DNA from: Lentisphaerae bacterium GWF2_49_21
Lineage (GTDB): Bacteria > Verrucomicrobiota > Lentisphaeria > Victivallales > GWF2-50-93
NCBI GenBank assembly: GCA_001804805.1
Contig: MHBH01000017.1
Span: forward strand, 124,001-188,000
Reading direction: 5' to 3'
Length of the DNA: 64,000 bases
Both the position numbers and the translations under genes were made by a program. Position 1 is the stretch's first letter. Each line of letters opens with the position of its first letter. Positions 47,152 through 56,741 of this stretch are shown here, one piece after another. The notes under the pieces were generated by a model. The model saw only the letters and a program-made list of their open reading frames with translations. It was not told the DNA's origin and did no database searches.

Positions 47152-47201
47152 CGGATCGCTGGCCTACTTCGACAATGCTCAGTACAGGTCTGGCCGGCAA
47201 T
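47152..47201 (+). repeat. CTTCGACAATGCTCAG-type intergenic repeat
   Basis: CTACTTCGACAATGCTCAGT followed by ACAGG, flanked by CTGGCC and TGGCCGG. This resembles a phrase common in many environmental genomes. It lies just beyond the SIMPL gene. Confidence 0.4.
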
Positions 47202-47280
47202 ATTAATGTGGTACAGTCGTCCCGCCTGTAATTGAAATCTTCCACAGGGCAGCGGCATATGCTATTATGTGAATTGTTTC

Positions 47281-47769
47281 TTATTTTTTTATTTTGTATC
47301 CTAATATGTCTAAATGGGTAGATGGGATTGTCATCCCATTAATATTGATTTCAGTTCCTTCATATCCTTGTTCTCTAGCCTTTTGCAAATATTCTAGTGC
47401 TTTGTTTATATCTTTCTGTGAAACCATTGCAGTTCTTATCCAGGAATAGGGAAGTGTTAAAGTTTCAAAAACGGCAATTATAGGGGTAAGTAATAAAAAA
47501 CCTATTCCTTCTGGGAAAAACAGCTCTGCCCCAATCAGGAAAGTGAATCTTGTTAACTCGTAATATGGCCTATGATATGCTTCAAACGTAGAACGTTCAG
47601 CATAAATCCTTCCAATAAACACACCGTCGGGGATTTCATGTTTTTGTTCAAAGTTAGATATAATGGTATCGTGTTTTTGATCGTATCCCCCGCGGTTATC
47701 ATCAAGCAACGCACATCCGGAAAGGAATAGTAAAAAGATTAGAAATATGAATGTCAATATATTTTTCAT
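47281..47769 (-). CDS. Small AT-rich lipoprotein
   Basis: A 162-residue lipoprotein with lipobox LSGC (cysteine near residue 19) and a second hydrophobic segment near 75-105 (FLIGAELFFPEGIGFLLLTP). The C-terminal helix contains YLQKAREQGYEG. Composition is clearly more AT-rich than neighbours. Function unknown. The ATG at 47769 is chosen to place the lipobox correctly; an upstream ATG would add 25 residues. Confidence 0.65.
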   Translation of the reverse strand: MKNILTFIFLIFLLFLSGCALLDDNRGGYDQKHDTIISNFEQKHEIPDGVFIGRIYAERSTFEAYHRPYYELTRFTFLIGAELFFPEGIGFLLLTPIIAVFETLTLPYSWIRTAMVSQKDINKALEYLQKAREQGYEGTEININGMTIPSTHLDILGYKIKK

Positions 47770-47866
47770 TTTGTAACACATGAAATCAAGAAGAGTCATT
47801 ATTGTAATCACGTCTAAAAGTATCACCCTCCAGTGAAATTTCAAAAATCCGGTCTATATTACTCGT

Positions 47867-49294
47867 ATGGCTAAGACAGTTAAAAAAACATCTGGAAGCG
47901 AAGGCGTCGGGAAGGAAGTCGCAAGACTGAAGGTTCTGGCGGTTGAATCTCTTTCCAGCTTCAACGTCCTTTTCGAGCATGCGTCCGGAAATGAGCTTCA
48001 GATCCACGATTTGGGACATAGCGAACTCCTGTCCCTTTTCTCAAAAATCCTCTTTGCAATCGATTCCGAGCTGGACCAGCTTTCAAAGAATAAAAATTCC
48101 GCCTTCCGCAGGAGCAGGATTGCCGACGCCGGACCTGATTCCGTGGACTACTTGAATTCCCTTCTTGCCCAGTGCAGGAAGCAGAGCTTCAGCGACATCC
48201 TCATCGCGGCAATAATCGAGGCGGCCACGATGGACCAGGTGCGCATGAACGAGAAAAAAGACGACGAGATGATCAAGTTCAAGCTCGCCCACGGAGACCG
48301 TCTTGTAAAATCAGGAATAAAGCTCCTGCTTGATTACATGGCACTGCTTTCAAGGCTCGACACTAGCGAAAGCACCCTGGCAAGACTTTCCCCATCGTTC
48401 AATGAAAAAATATCCTCGTCTGAGATTTTCAATTTGAAGACCGATCTGCAGTCAATGATGATTTCCGAACTCCAGGAACGCTTCCAGAGGATGGATCCTT
48501 TCCTTTCCGGCGACAGGGCGTTCCGTTTTTCCGAATCGACCTTTTTCCCTGCAAAGCTTGGGCCTGTCAGGCCGGTCAGCCAGTTCTATGGTTTTCCTGC
48601 AGCGAAGGAGTTCTTCAGGAAATATCTTTCGGCATTCTCGCTTAAGGGCGAAAATTTTCCATTGCTCATTTCAAGCCTGCCTGGGCTTGGGAAGACGCAT
48701 TTCACGATTTCATATACGCTTTCCTTCGAAAATCTGACGCTGATCCTCTGCGAGCCGCATCATCTTGAGAAACCTCTTGTGGAGATCATTGAAATCCTTG
48801 GGAAGCGTTCCAACAGGCGCTTCGTCCTCTTCTTCGATGATGTGGACACAAGGAAGATCGACTGGTATTATTTCCGTACGAACATCGGCGGAAGCTGTGT
48901 CCTGCCTGAAAACATCACGGTAGTAATTGCCTCCAACTATGAATATCCCGCGAACATCCTGAGCCGCGGCGGAGGTTTCACTTTTCCGTTCTTCGATGAG
49001 ATCACCTGCCAGGAGATGGTTCACGATTTCCTGATGTCTATGGGCATGAAAACTCCAAGGAAAGAGCTGGTTTCGGTGATCGCGGCCGATTATGTGGAGG
49101 ATTTCGGGCAGCATGTCTTTGAGGAACTCAGCCCGAGGACGCTTGTCAGATACCTTGAACGCTACCACAACGATCCTGTAAAACGCAAGAAAGCCCTCGA
49201 CCTTTCGAAACAGGATGTGATTACCGCCCCCGACGCCATGTGCTTCTACGAGGCAAACCAGAAGGTCCTACAGAGGCTGAAAGATAGCATTTAA
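47867..49294 (+). CDS. DUF815-type AAA+ ATPase
   Basis: A 475-residue ATPase. The first 220 residues are helical. The ATPase domain starts near 235 with QFYGFPAAKEFFRKYLSAFS. Walker A is SLPGLGKTH (about 272), Walker B FVLFFDDVD (about 321), and LVRYLERYHND lies in the lid. This matches DUF815, an AAA+ family of unknown role often with single-stranded DNA or envelope links. It stands alone. Confidence 0.8.
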   Translation: MAKTVKKTSGSEGVGKEVARLKVLAVESLSSFNVLFEHASGNELQIHDLGHSELLSLFSKILFAIDSELDQLSKNKNSAFRRSRIADAGPDSVDYLNSLLAQCRKQSFSDILIAAIIEAATMDQVRMNEKKDDEMIKFKLAHGDRLVKSGIKLLLDYMALLSRLDTSESTLARLSPSFNEKISSSEIFNLKTDLQSMMISELQERFQRMDPFLSGDRAFRFSESTFFPAKLGPVRPVSQFYGFPAAKEFFRKYLSAFSLKGENFPLLISSLPGLGKTHFTISYTLSFENLTLILCEPHHLEKPLVEIIEILGKRSNRRFVLFFDDVDTRKIDWYYFRTNIGGSCVLPENITVVIASNYEYPANILSRGGGFTFPFFDEITCQEMVHDFLMSMGMKTPRKELVSVIAADYVEDFGQHVFEELSPRTLVRYLERYHNDPVKRKKALDLSKQDVITAPDAMCFYEANQKVLQRLKDSI

Positions 49295-49753
49295 TCGAAT
49301 ATCGAATAACGAACAAGGAATGTCCAATTTCGAAGTTAAGACTTGAAGAAAAGTATCTGGAATTCCTCTGGAGACAATCCTTTTGATTTTATAATTTACT
49401 GTTGCGTATAACAGGTCGATTTTGAAGTTCTCATTTGTTGGAGTTCACAGCTTCAGCTGTGTTCTTATATGAGTTTAAGTCATGGAAACACACAACTAAA
49501 GTTGTGAACTCCAACAAATTGCGTTTCCACGTCTTCTGGTCCGTTAATTATCGATTTATTTGGATGTTGGATATTCAGCATTGTGGTGATTATCCCGGCC
49601 TGGGAGCGCCGACCGCGTGCCGCGGCAAAGTTCCCTGACGAAGGCAGGCCTGGGCGGCAGGGAATACAGGATTGCATTCTTTTGGATAGTAATTCATGTA
49701 AGGATAAAGAACAGCTCTTGCGAGCTTGACTACGAACAAATTCAGCCATTTAC
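49295..49753. repeat. 459-bp gene-free region with one REPIN and two REPs
   Basis: Contains the REPIN at 49437-49515, a GGAGCGCC REP at 49603-49628 (GCCG/CGGC stem) and a GTAG-foot REP on the minus strand at 49706-49739 (AGCTC/GAGCT stem, GTTCTT tail). The rest has no visible structure. Confidence 0.7.
49437..49515. repeat. REPIN bounded by GTTGGAG and CTCCAAC
   Basis: The left hairpin is CACAGC-TTCA-GCTGTG after GGAGTT. The right hairpin on the minus strand is CACAAC-TTTA-GTTGTG after GGAGTT. The cleanest REPIN of the window. Confidence 0.85.
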
Positions 49754-50698
49754 TTAAACAAATTTCCTTATCTTCCTTATTTCCTTCAGCTTCCGGAAGA
49801 ACTTCCTCTTGAATCTGCCAATCCTATGTTTCTGGATCTTCCTGAGATTCCGGATTGAAGATGATCTCCTGAACTGAGGATGGAGTTCGAGGAAATGATC
49901 AAGCTTTTCACATGCGGTGACTGAATCATGCCAGCCGCCCAGCGCATTCTGTATTTCAACAAGTATTCTGGCGGTCTTCTTTCCGTCATCACCGAGAAGC
50001 GAGAGGAAAAGCTCGGTCCTGTATCTCATCTTCCGGCATTCTATCCTGAATCTGTGGAGTCGCTTATCGCTGGACCGCCGTAGAAGGAGCCTGGCCGTTC
50101 GCAGGAGGGATTTGACTCCGCTGTTGATTTCACGTTCTGCGAACTTCGCAATTCCGGAGGATGAAGAGTTCCTGCATCCGGACAAGCCCTTTGCCAGTAA
50201 CACCTCAAACCTCCTCTTGAAGTTGCGATATCTCGCGGAATTTATCTTCTCCATTACGGGACGCCGGAGATTTCTTCTGGATTCCTTGAAGAATTCGATA
50301 TACTTCTTCAGTGATTTTCTTTCATCCGCCGATATTTCCGGCAGGACTTCCTCTGTCAGGAACTCCAGATAGACATCAATGTCCCTGGGACTGCCCAATA
50401 TCGGTGCAAGCGTCTTGATTTCATCCTTGAAATAGTTTATCTGTGTTTGATTGAGATAAGGACGGAATACGGACAGCGCAACTCTGAGACGTTTTGAGGA
50501 AACTCTGAAATAATGGAGGGATTCGGGATCATTGTCTATGAGCGTTCCCTTCTCATTCAGTATCATGTTGCGGTAAAAATAATTGAATGCAGTATATGCG
50601 GCATACCTGATGGGCATCTCTGGTTTCAGCTCAGGCGTCTTACCGTTGACTGGTACCATGGTCTTTGAATATGACATAAAAACACTTTTGAATTTCAT
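49754..50698 (-). CDS. CHAD domain protein
   Basis: A 314-residue basic helical protein. ESLHYFRVSSKRLRVALSVF at 59-78 and RLHRFRIECRKMRYRTELFL at 218-237 are the two conserved His/Arg helices of CHAD domains, which bind polyphosphate. The lysine-rich tail supports an anionic ligand. No adjacent polyphosphate kinase or CYTH gene. An exact TGCGAANTTCGCA lies at 50138 (minus-strand A-K-F-A). Confidence 0.88.
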   Translation of the reverse strand: MKFKSVFMSYSKTMVPVNGKTPELKPEMPIRYAAYTAFNYFYRNMILNEKGTLIDNDPESLHYFRVSSKRLRVALSVFRPYLNQTQINYFKDEIKTLAPILGSPRDIDVYLEFLTEEVLPEISADERKSLKKYIEFFKESRRNLRRPVMEKINSARYRNFKRRFEVLLAKGLSGCRNSSSSGIAKFAEREINSGVKSLLRTARLLLRRSSDKRLHRFRIECRKMRYRTELFLSLLGDDGKKTARILVEIQNALGGWHDSVTACEKLDHFLELHPQFRRSSSIRNLRKIQKHRIGRFKRKFFRKLKEIRKIRKFV

Positions 50699-51061
50699 TT
50701 AACCGAAGGAATCAAAACTGATTCCCTATAGTTGGAGTTAATCACGTGACCACGTTGACACGTGCCACAGTGAGACGCGTTGGACACGGCAACGTGGCCT
50801 CTCGCGGGAACGTGACTCACGTGGCAGCTTTCTGCGTCCACCGTAGCATCTTAGCGAAGGTGGAAGCGTGTCTTTAATTCGTATTAATACTTTGGGAAAT
50901 TAGCATGTTATCCGCTAAAGTAAATACCGTTCCTCAACTGAAAAAGTACTTCAGGCCATTCTGGAAATCTTGATTCTTGCCCGATCCCGGATTAACTTCC
51001 AAGCATCATAAACAGGAGACTTGCCTAGTTGGGCTGGCTGTCATTTTAAGGAGGATTAACT
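50699..51061. repeat. 363-bp gene-free region with GGAG-foot repeat and dispersed hairpin
   Basis: GTTGGAG at 50731-50737 is followed by several CACGTG-containing segments, then by 50813-50869, which is shared with 19299-19354. No closing CTCCAAC is seen, so the element may be truncated. 50880-51045 shows nothing recognisable. Confidence 0.6.
50837..50864 (-). repeat. Dispersed TCCACC/GGTGGA hairpin, copy c
   Basis: TCCACC (50837-50842) pairs with GGTGGA (50859-50864). Compared with copy b both arms have changed at the same pair. Confidence 0.7.
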
Positions 51062-53722
51062 ATGGATAGGATATTCAGATCCGGTTGTGATGTGCGATGG
51101 GTGCTGATACTCGCCACATGGATATTTGGGCTCTTACCGCCAGCGGCCTTGGCCGCCGAAGGCGATTACCTCTGGATCGAGGGCGAAAGCGCCACTACCC
51201 AGAACATGCTCCGGCAAAACTGGTACGACAGCGTCAAGAAGAACCAGCTATCCGGGAAAGACTGGCTCTCGAATTTCGGATCGAAAGTTGCCGAGGCCAC
51301 GTTCAAGCTGGAGATTCCAAAGGATGGAACATATGCCTTCTGGGTGCGCGCAAATCCAGTTGCCGGACCGCTTCTCTCCTACAAACTGGGCAACGGCGAG
51401 TACGTTGCGATCGACCTGAGCAAGAACCGGGAGAACACGAATATTGCGTCAGATGACAAGCCGGACATGCGCTTCATCGCCTGGATCAAGGTCGGAGACC
51501 TTCCGCTCAAGAAAGGCCCTCTGGACATTGGTTTCAAAATGCATAGTGGCAACAACAATCACGGCGGTCTCGACTGCTTTGTGTTGTCAGCCGTACCGTT
51601 TACGCCGAACGGACTGGTGAAGCCTGGACAGAAACTCAATCTCGCCGCGACGGGCACCTGGAGCTTCGAGCCTGACACAGATACTTTCGACGCGAAAAAG
51701 GCCATGATCGACCTTCGCTCCCTGAACGAGAAGGTTGCGGGCGAGAACGGCTACTGGAAGGTCACGCCCGATGGCGACCTCAAGAACGCCAAGGGGCAGA
51801 TTGTCCGTCTCTGGTGCGCTAATACTGGTGTGCAGGAACGGAATGGTTTGGACGACTTGAAGCAGCATGCAAAATTCCTCGCCAAGCGCGGCGTCAACAT
51901 GGTCCGGCACCACGGTCACATCAATCCGGAGCCGAACCAGCAGATTACTCAGGTGAACGAGAAGCAAATCGACGCCCTGCAGAAGCTGGTCGCGATCATG
52001 AAGGAGGAGGGCATCTATACGACATTCTCACCGTTCTGGGGCATTTCTTCGGCGAGTGCGAGCTGGGGCATCGAGGGGCATGCAAACGGCTCGCTGTATA
52101 CTCTGGTCTTCTGGGATCCGACCCTGCAGAAGGCATACAAGGGCTGGCTCAAGGAAGCCCTTACGCGTCCGAATCCTTATGAAAAGAACAAGCTGCCGCT
52201 CAGTAAGGATCCGGCGCTCGCTATCCTCCAGATCCAGAACGAGGACAGCTTCCTCTTCTGGACTGCGCAGAACCTCAAGGGGCCGGTGCTCGCGCGACTG
52301 CAGACGATATACGACAGCTGGCGCAAGGAGAAGGGCAAAGCTCCGTCGTCCCTGGCAATCCGTTTCTGGGAACTCGGGAATCCGACACAGGATCACAAGG
52401 ACACCATGCAGTTTTTCACAGAGACCATGCGCAAGTTCAATGCGGAGATCGGTCGCTATCTTAAGGAAGAGCTGGGCTGCAGCGCGCTGGTGAACGCCGG
52501 CAACTGGCGCACCGCCAACCAGGTCAAGCTCCTCGATCTCGAACGCTATTCATACACTGCGAATCCGATCATCGGCGTGAATCGCTACGTCGGTCCGGGC
52601 CTCGGGTGCGACCACCTCTGTCCGGGACAGCAGGACACATCCGGCTATCTGGTAAAAAAAGGCGACTTTTTCCAGGACCAGTCTGCACTTCTCAATCCCG
52701 GCATGATTCCCACGACTGCCAAGCAGGTGACCGGACTCCCATACATCATCTCCGAGAGTACATGGGTGCCGCCCATGAGCTATCAGTCTGAAGGCGCCTT
52801 TCTGGTTTCGGTCTACTCGTCCCTGAACGGTATGGACGGATACTACTGGTTTGCGTTGGGTGACATCGGCTTTGACCGGACGCTGAGCAAGTGGGGCTGT
52901 GCTACGCCGTCACTGATGGGCGGTTGGCCCGCTGCGGCGCTTCTTTTCCGCAAGGATTATGTCAAGCGCGGCGTTCCTGCCGTGCACGAGGAACGTTCGC
53001 TTGAGGATATGTACAATCTCTGCGCTCCGATTATTTCCGAGGAGGCTGGTTTTGATCCGAATCGCGACACCATCATCAGTCCAAAAAGCAGTATTAAGAA
53101 TGGCGTTGATCCCCTGGCATATTTCATAGGTCCGGTAGAGGTGACGTATGCCGGCGATCCCGTGAAGAGCACGGTCACAGATCTCAAGGCTTTCATCGAC
53201 GTCAGCAGGAAGACAGTGAAGAGTTCTACTGGCGAGATTCTTCTTGACTACGGGAACGGTGTTTGTACTTTGAACGCGCCTGCGGCCCAGGGCGCCACTG
53301 GATATCTTGCCAAAGTCGGCGAGATCAAACTTGGAGCAATTACGATTAAAGTGAAGAACGACTATGCCACAGTGCTTGTGGTATCCATTGACGGCAAGCC
53401 GCTCGCGGAATCCGCTAAGATCTTGCTGCAGATTACCACCCGATGCCGGCCATACGGTTGGAAAGAGACTGATGGAGTGGACTTCAAGTCCCGCGACGGC
53501 AAGGCCTCGTTCAAAGGAAAGCGCGTGGACGACACCGGCGGCTATCCGTGGAACGTATGGAACACGGAGATGTCCGTGAGTGTCAGGAATGCCAAGCTGA
53601 CTAAGGCGACGCTTCTGGATGCCAACTTCTATCCTATGGAAACCAAGGTGGAATCAGTCGTGAGTGGCGGGGTTCTCACCGTGACTCCGCCGCCGAATGG
53701 AATGTACTTGGTGCTTGAGTGA
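51062..53722 (+). CDS. Secreted clan GH-A-like glycoside hydrolase
   Basis: An 886-residue exported enzyme. Signal peptide about 1-32. Residues 33-180 form a beta-sandwich carbohydrate-binding-like domain. A TIM-barrel domain (about 215-610) has QIQNEDS with Glu394 as likely acid/base and IISESTW with Glu565 as likely nucleophile, spaced as in clan GH-A. A beta-rich C-terminus follows. The substrate is unknown. A perfect AAGGAGG lies before the ATG. Codon use is richer in GC-ending CGC/GCG codons than neighbours, hinting at recent acquisition. Confidence 0.8.
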   Translation: MDRIFRSGCDVRWVLILATWIFGLLPPAALAAEGDYLWIEGESATTQNMLRQNWYDSVKKNQLSGKDWLSNFGSKVAEATFKLEIPKDGTYAFWVRANPVAGPLLSYKLGNGEYVAIDLSKNRENTNIASDDKPDMRFIAWIKVGDLPLKKGPLDIGFKMHSGNNNHGGLDCFVLSAVPFTPNGLVKPGQKLNLAATGTWSFEPDTDTFDAKKAMIDLRSLNEKVAGENGYWKVTPDGDLKNAKGQIVRLWCANTGVQERNGLDDLKQHAKFLAKRGVNMVRHHGHINPEPNQQITQVNEKQIDALQKLVAIMKEEGIYTTFSPFWGISSASASWGIEGHANGSLYTLVFWDPTLQKAYKGWLKEALTRPNPYEKNKLPLSKDPALAILQIQNEDSFLFWTAQNLKGPVLARLQTIYDSWRKEKGKAPSSLAIRFWELGNPTQDHKDTMQFFTETMRKFNAEIGRYLKEELGCSALVNAGNWRTANQVKLLDLERYSYTANPIIGVNRYVGPGLGCDHLCPGQQDTSGYLVKKGDFFQDQSALLNPGMIPTTAKQVTGLPYIISESTWVPPMSYQSEGAFLVSVYSSLNGMDGYYWFALGDIGFDRTLSKWGCATPSLMGGWPAAALLFRKDYVKRGVPAVHEERSLEDMYNLCAPIISEEAGFDPNRDTIISPKSSIKNGVDPLAYFIGPVEVTYAGDPVKSTVTDLKAFIDVSRKTVKSSTGEILLDYGNGVCTLNAPAAQGATGYLAKVGEIKLGAITIKVKNDYATVLVVSIDGKPLAESAKILLQITTRCRPYGWKETDGVDFKSRDGKASFKGKRVDDTGGYPWNVWNTEMSVSVRNAKLTKATLLDANFYPMETKVESVVSGGVLTVTPPPNGMYLVLE

Positions 53723-54182
53723 TACCAATGCCGTTCCCTTGAGGCATGCTCCCCTTAATTGCGTATATGTAGAATCCTGAAGGGATGGAATAATATAGCC
53801 TGTGGTTTCAACCCTATCTACTATACGCATTTTGGAATACAATAAGTTGATGTGTGCTGACTGTCCCGGCTGGGACAGGATGAGAATAGGCAGGGGCTTC
53901 AGCCCCTGTTGAATGGATTATATGTATTTAGGCGTACCGTAGGCACGCCATGAAAACCATAGAACCGAGACATTAACATCGCGTACCTATGGCACGCGAA
54001 CACAACCACGGCAATAAACAGGGGCTGAAGCCCCTGCCTATTTCCATTTCGTCCCTCTGGGACTCAAGCCTGCAGAGATATTTCTTATATGCAAATATGC
54101 GTATAGTAGACAGGGTTGAAACCATAGGTTATGTTATTCAACGCATTCCATGCGTAAAGATAAATATTGTAAGATATTGCGC
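53723..54182. repeat. 460-bp gene-free region holding a large nested inverted repeat
   Basis: The outer arms are 53795-53831 and 54097-54133 (TGTGGTTTCAACCCTATCTA versus its imperfect complement). Inside are GGCAGGGGCTTCAGCCCCTG (53889) and its inverted copy (54019-54037), then GGCGT/ACGCC (53931-53949) and CGCGT/ACGCG (53981-53998) hairpins. Both ends face gene 3' ends. Confidence 0.75.
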
Positions 54183-55883
54183 TTAAGATAACGGCATCTG
54201 AGTGATTTGCAGAATCCTGTTTCCATGAGCTGAATAGAAAAAGTATACATGCTTCCTTTTTGCGAATTTCGCATCTGAGTCAAGCCATATATCTCCTGCA
54301 TTGAAACTGAATAAAACCTTGATGATGCGCGAGGGTATGACGTCAGACTGCGATGAAAATATCAGTTTGTCCGGGAGTTTGTCTTCTGAAGTCCAAGGTT
54401 TTATTTTTTCCGCTACGAGGTCGAACTTTCCCGGGGGAAATCCGCAGGCAAGCCAGAAAAAGACTGTCAGCTCCGAAAGAAGAGGATCGTTCTTGTCGGC
54501 ATATTCCTTGATCAGGAGAAGCCGTCTGTCAAGATGCTGTTTCTGCGTGGGATCCGAATTCCGTTCGAGATATTCCAGAAATTTAACGATGAACATCTTG
54601 TCGCGCCTGTATCCGAACCTGAAAAGGTTTTTCAGCTTTGCGTAGTTCAGGAATGAATCGAGCATCCTGGAAAGATTCTGTGCCCTGGAAAGTTCAGACC
54701 TTTTCATCTGCGCCGTTCTTATAACTTCATACGGGGGCAGGGGGTTCCAGAGGAGGCCGTCAGGCGGATTTGAGCATATAGGCGTGCCTGGCAGGATTTT
54801 GAGGTTTTCAAGCTGGATCTCATGGGGATTGAGAGCAATAAGCTTCCGGACATCGGCCAATACATCCTGATATTTCTGCAGAGGGAGCCCCGCGATCAGA
54901 TCAGTATGGACTTGGGCGTTCTCAAGCGAAACAAGTCTTTTAAGTCCGGACACCATCTTTGCGGATGACCCGAACCTGTTCACAGCTTTGAGGCTCCTTG
55001 TGCAGAAAGTCTGTATTCCAGCCTCGATGTGGAGTTTTCCTGGCTTGAACATGGAAAGCTGTCTCATGAGCTCGTTGTCGACAAGCGCGGGATTTATCTC
55101 GAGATGGAATCTGGTGTCGCTATACTTCCTAAAAAGTCCGAGAAGGGCTTTCGCCCGAGATTTGTCTTCGTTGAATGTACGGTCCACAATGCGGATGTCG
55201 CGGATTCCCGCCTTGTGCAGACATTCTATCTCGCTCCTGATCCTTCCAAGACTGAAATGTCGCGTGCCTTCCGACAATGCACTTGTGCAGAAGCTGCACC
55301 TGCCACTGCATCCGCGCGAGGTCTCGATCTGGCAGAACGGCCTGTCAGGTGAGAAATAACCTTTTTCGTAAGGTGATGGTATTTCGTCGAGATTACCTGC
55401 GAATTTCGCAAATCCGTTGTCGTTATATTTCCCAGAGGAAATATAACATATTCCGGGAATGTCTTTCCACGTCTCATGCTCACTAATCCTTGAAAGTACC
55501 ATGGAAAAACTGCTTTCATCTCCTCTGAACACCGCGCTGATCTCCGGATTCCGCCTGAGGAACATTTCGTTATCTCCGAGGAATTCGGGACCTCCTAAAA
55601 AAATCCGCGTCTGCGGATTTTCTTCCTTATATCTTTTAAGAATGTCTAAAGAATACTCATGGTTGAACAGGTAGAATGTCCCGCATATGACATCAGGGCG
55701 CGAGGCGGCGAGATTGCTTAGGAGCTTGTCCGGATCATCATTCGTCGTCGCGCATATGTGCTCCCACTCCCATGATGGTGACATCTTTTCCGTGAATGTG
55801 CGGAGATATCCGTACGAAAGCATCGTATGGGAATACGAGGAGTTGATTTCAAGAAAGGTGATGTTTTTTTGTGAGTTCTGCAT
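54183..55883 (-). CDS. B12-binding-domain radical SAM protein (DUF4080-like)
   Basis: A 566-residue cobalamin-dependent radical SAM protein. An N-terminal Rossmann-like B12-binding domain (about 1-140, NITFLEINSSYSHTMLSYGY, LGGPEF) precedes the radical SAM domain with CSGRCSFC (about residue 191). A C-terminal domain of about 170 residues follows, as in DUF4080 proteins. Such enzymes often methylate unactivated carbons; the substrate is unknown. The ATG at 55883 is chosen over a TTG 63 bp upstream. Contains exact TGCGAANTTCGCA copies at 54261 and 55398. Confidence 0.87.
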   Translation of the reverse strand: MQNSQKNITFLEINSSYSHTMLSYGYLRTFTEKMSPSWEWEHICATTNDDPDKLLSNLAASRPDVICGTFYLFNHEYSLDILKRYKEENPQTRIFLGGPEFLGDNEMFLRRNPEISAVFRGDESSFSMVLSRISEHETWKDIPGICYISSGKYNDNGFAKFAGNLDEIPSPYEKGYFSPDRPFCQIETSRGCSGRCSFCTSALSEGTRHFSLGRIRSEIECLHKAGIRDIRIVDRTFNEDKSRAKALLGLFRKYSDTRFHLEINPALVDNELMRQLSMFKPGKLHIEAGIQTFCTRSLKAVNRFGSSAKMVSGLKRLVSLENAQVHTDLIAGLPLQKYQDVLADVRKLIALNPHEIQLENLKILPGTPICSNPPDGLLWNPLPPYEVIRTAQMKRSELSRAQNLSRMLDSFLNYAKLKNLFRFGYRRDKMFIVKFLEYLERNSDPTQKQHLDRRLLLIKEYADKNDPLLSELTVFFWLACGFPPGKFDLVAEKIKPWTSEDKLPDKLIFSSQSDVIPSRIIKVLFSFNAGDIWLDSDAKFAKRKHVYFFYSAHGNRILQITQMPLS

Positions 55884-56040
55884 ATTTGTTACAATAGGAT
55901 GCAGGGGTGGATTGTCCAGCGTGCCCTTGGTTAAAAAATTGAACAATCAAATGGTCATGCTATATTTTAGCGTAGCGTATATATTCTATTCAACTTGATT
56001 TCGGGCTGGTGCTCAAATTCAAGTTGCTACGGAGGTGTGA

Positions 56041-56337
56041 TTGCACAGCAAGATTGAAAAAAGATTTGTTAAGCTGATAACCGAAGGCAGTTATGTTATG
56101 ACATTACATGCTTTTGAGGAGATGGAAGATGACGCCCTTGACATATATGATATTGAACATGTCATTGTTAACGGCAAGATAGTCGATAAGCAGAGAGAGC
56201 CGTTAACAGGGGAATTAAAATATCGTTTCAAGGGACAGACCCTATCGAACGGTATCGCTGAAACGGTAGTTAAATTTGGATTCAATGGCAAAGCTGTTAT
56301 TATAACGGTATTCAAAACAAGACAGGTGAAACTATGA
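56041..56337 (+). CDS. DUF4258 protein, putative toxin partner
   Basis: A 98-residue protein. SYVMTLHAFEEMEDDALDIY and the C-terminal GFNGKAVIITVFKTRQVKL match DUF4258, a RelE-like fold paired with YgiT-type proteins. A TTG start is used; GGAGGTG 5 nt upstream supports it. It overlaps the next gene by 4 nt. AT-rich composition. Confidence 0.8.
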   Translation: MHSKIEKRFVKLITEGSYVMTLHAFEEMEDDALDIYDIEHVIVNGKIVDKQREPLTGELKYRFKGQTLSNGIAETVVKFGFNGKAVIITVFKTRQVKL

Positions 56338-56561
56338 TTTGCGACAATTGCGGAAAAAACAGGGCTTTCAAGAGAAAGATGACTCATTCATATGGCAAGG
56401 GGAAGAACCTTGTCCTGATTGAAAATATACCTGTAATCGACTGCCCCGACTGCGGAGAGCAGGTTTTGACATCGGATACTTTAAAGGAAATTGAGAATAT
56501 CAGGAAGGGCGGAGATAAGCAGCTCAAACAGCGGTTTATCCCGGTAGCTCAATTCGCGTGA
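56334..56561 (+). CDS. YgiT-type zinc finger protein, putative antitoxin
   Basis: A 75-residue protein with CDNC and CPDC zinc ligands (residues 3-6 and 38-41), like the N-terminal domain of MqsA/YgiT antitoxins, but lacking their helix-turn-helix. Paired with the DUF4258 gene by an ATGA overlap. The toxin-antitoxin role is inferred from family pairing. Confidence 0.8.
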   Translation: MICDNCGKNRAFKRKMTHSYGKGKNLVLIENIPVIDCPDCGEQVLTSDTLKEIENIRKGGDKQLKQRFIPVAQFA

Positions 56562-56608
56562 TTTTTCATGTCCCGCAAGAAATATTCAACGAAAGGATTC
56601 TCTATCTT

Positions 56609-56633
56609 ATAAATTTTTGAAACAAAAATTTAT
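56609..56633. terminator. Perfect AT-rich hairpin downstream of the YgiT gene
   Basis: ATAAATTTTTG pairs with CAAAAATTTAT around AAA. Same design as the stop-codon hairpins, but 48 nt beyond the stop. Confidence 0.55.
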
Positions 56634-56686
56634 CTAACGTGATTTTCGACAGGCGTTTCTCGTAGAAAACTGGTAATTTTTGATTT

Positions 56687-56741
56687 GTAGAAGCCGCTGT
56701 TGAAGATCGCCCCACCCGGGGCGCCTCTTCAGCATTTCTAC
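56687..56741. repeat. 55-bp imperfect palindrome with GTAG/CTAC ends
   Basis: GTAGAA at one end and TTCTAC at the other; GAAGA/TCTTC lies inside and CGCCCC/GGGGCG at the tip. Confidence 0.7.
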
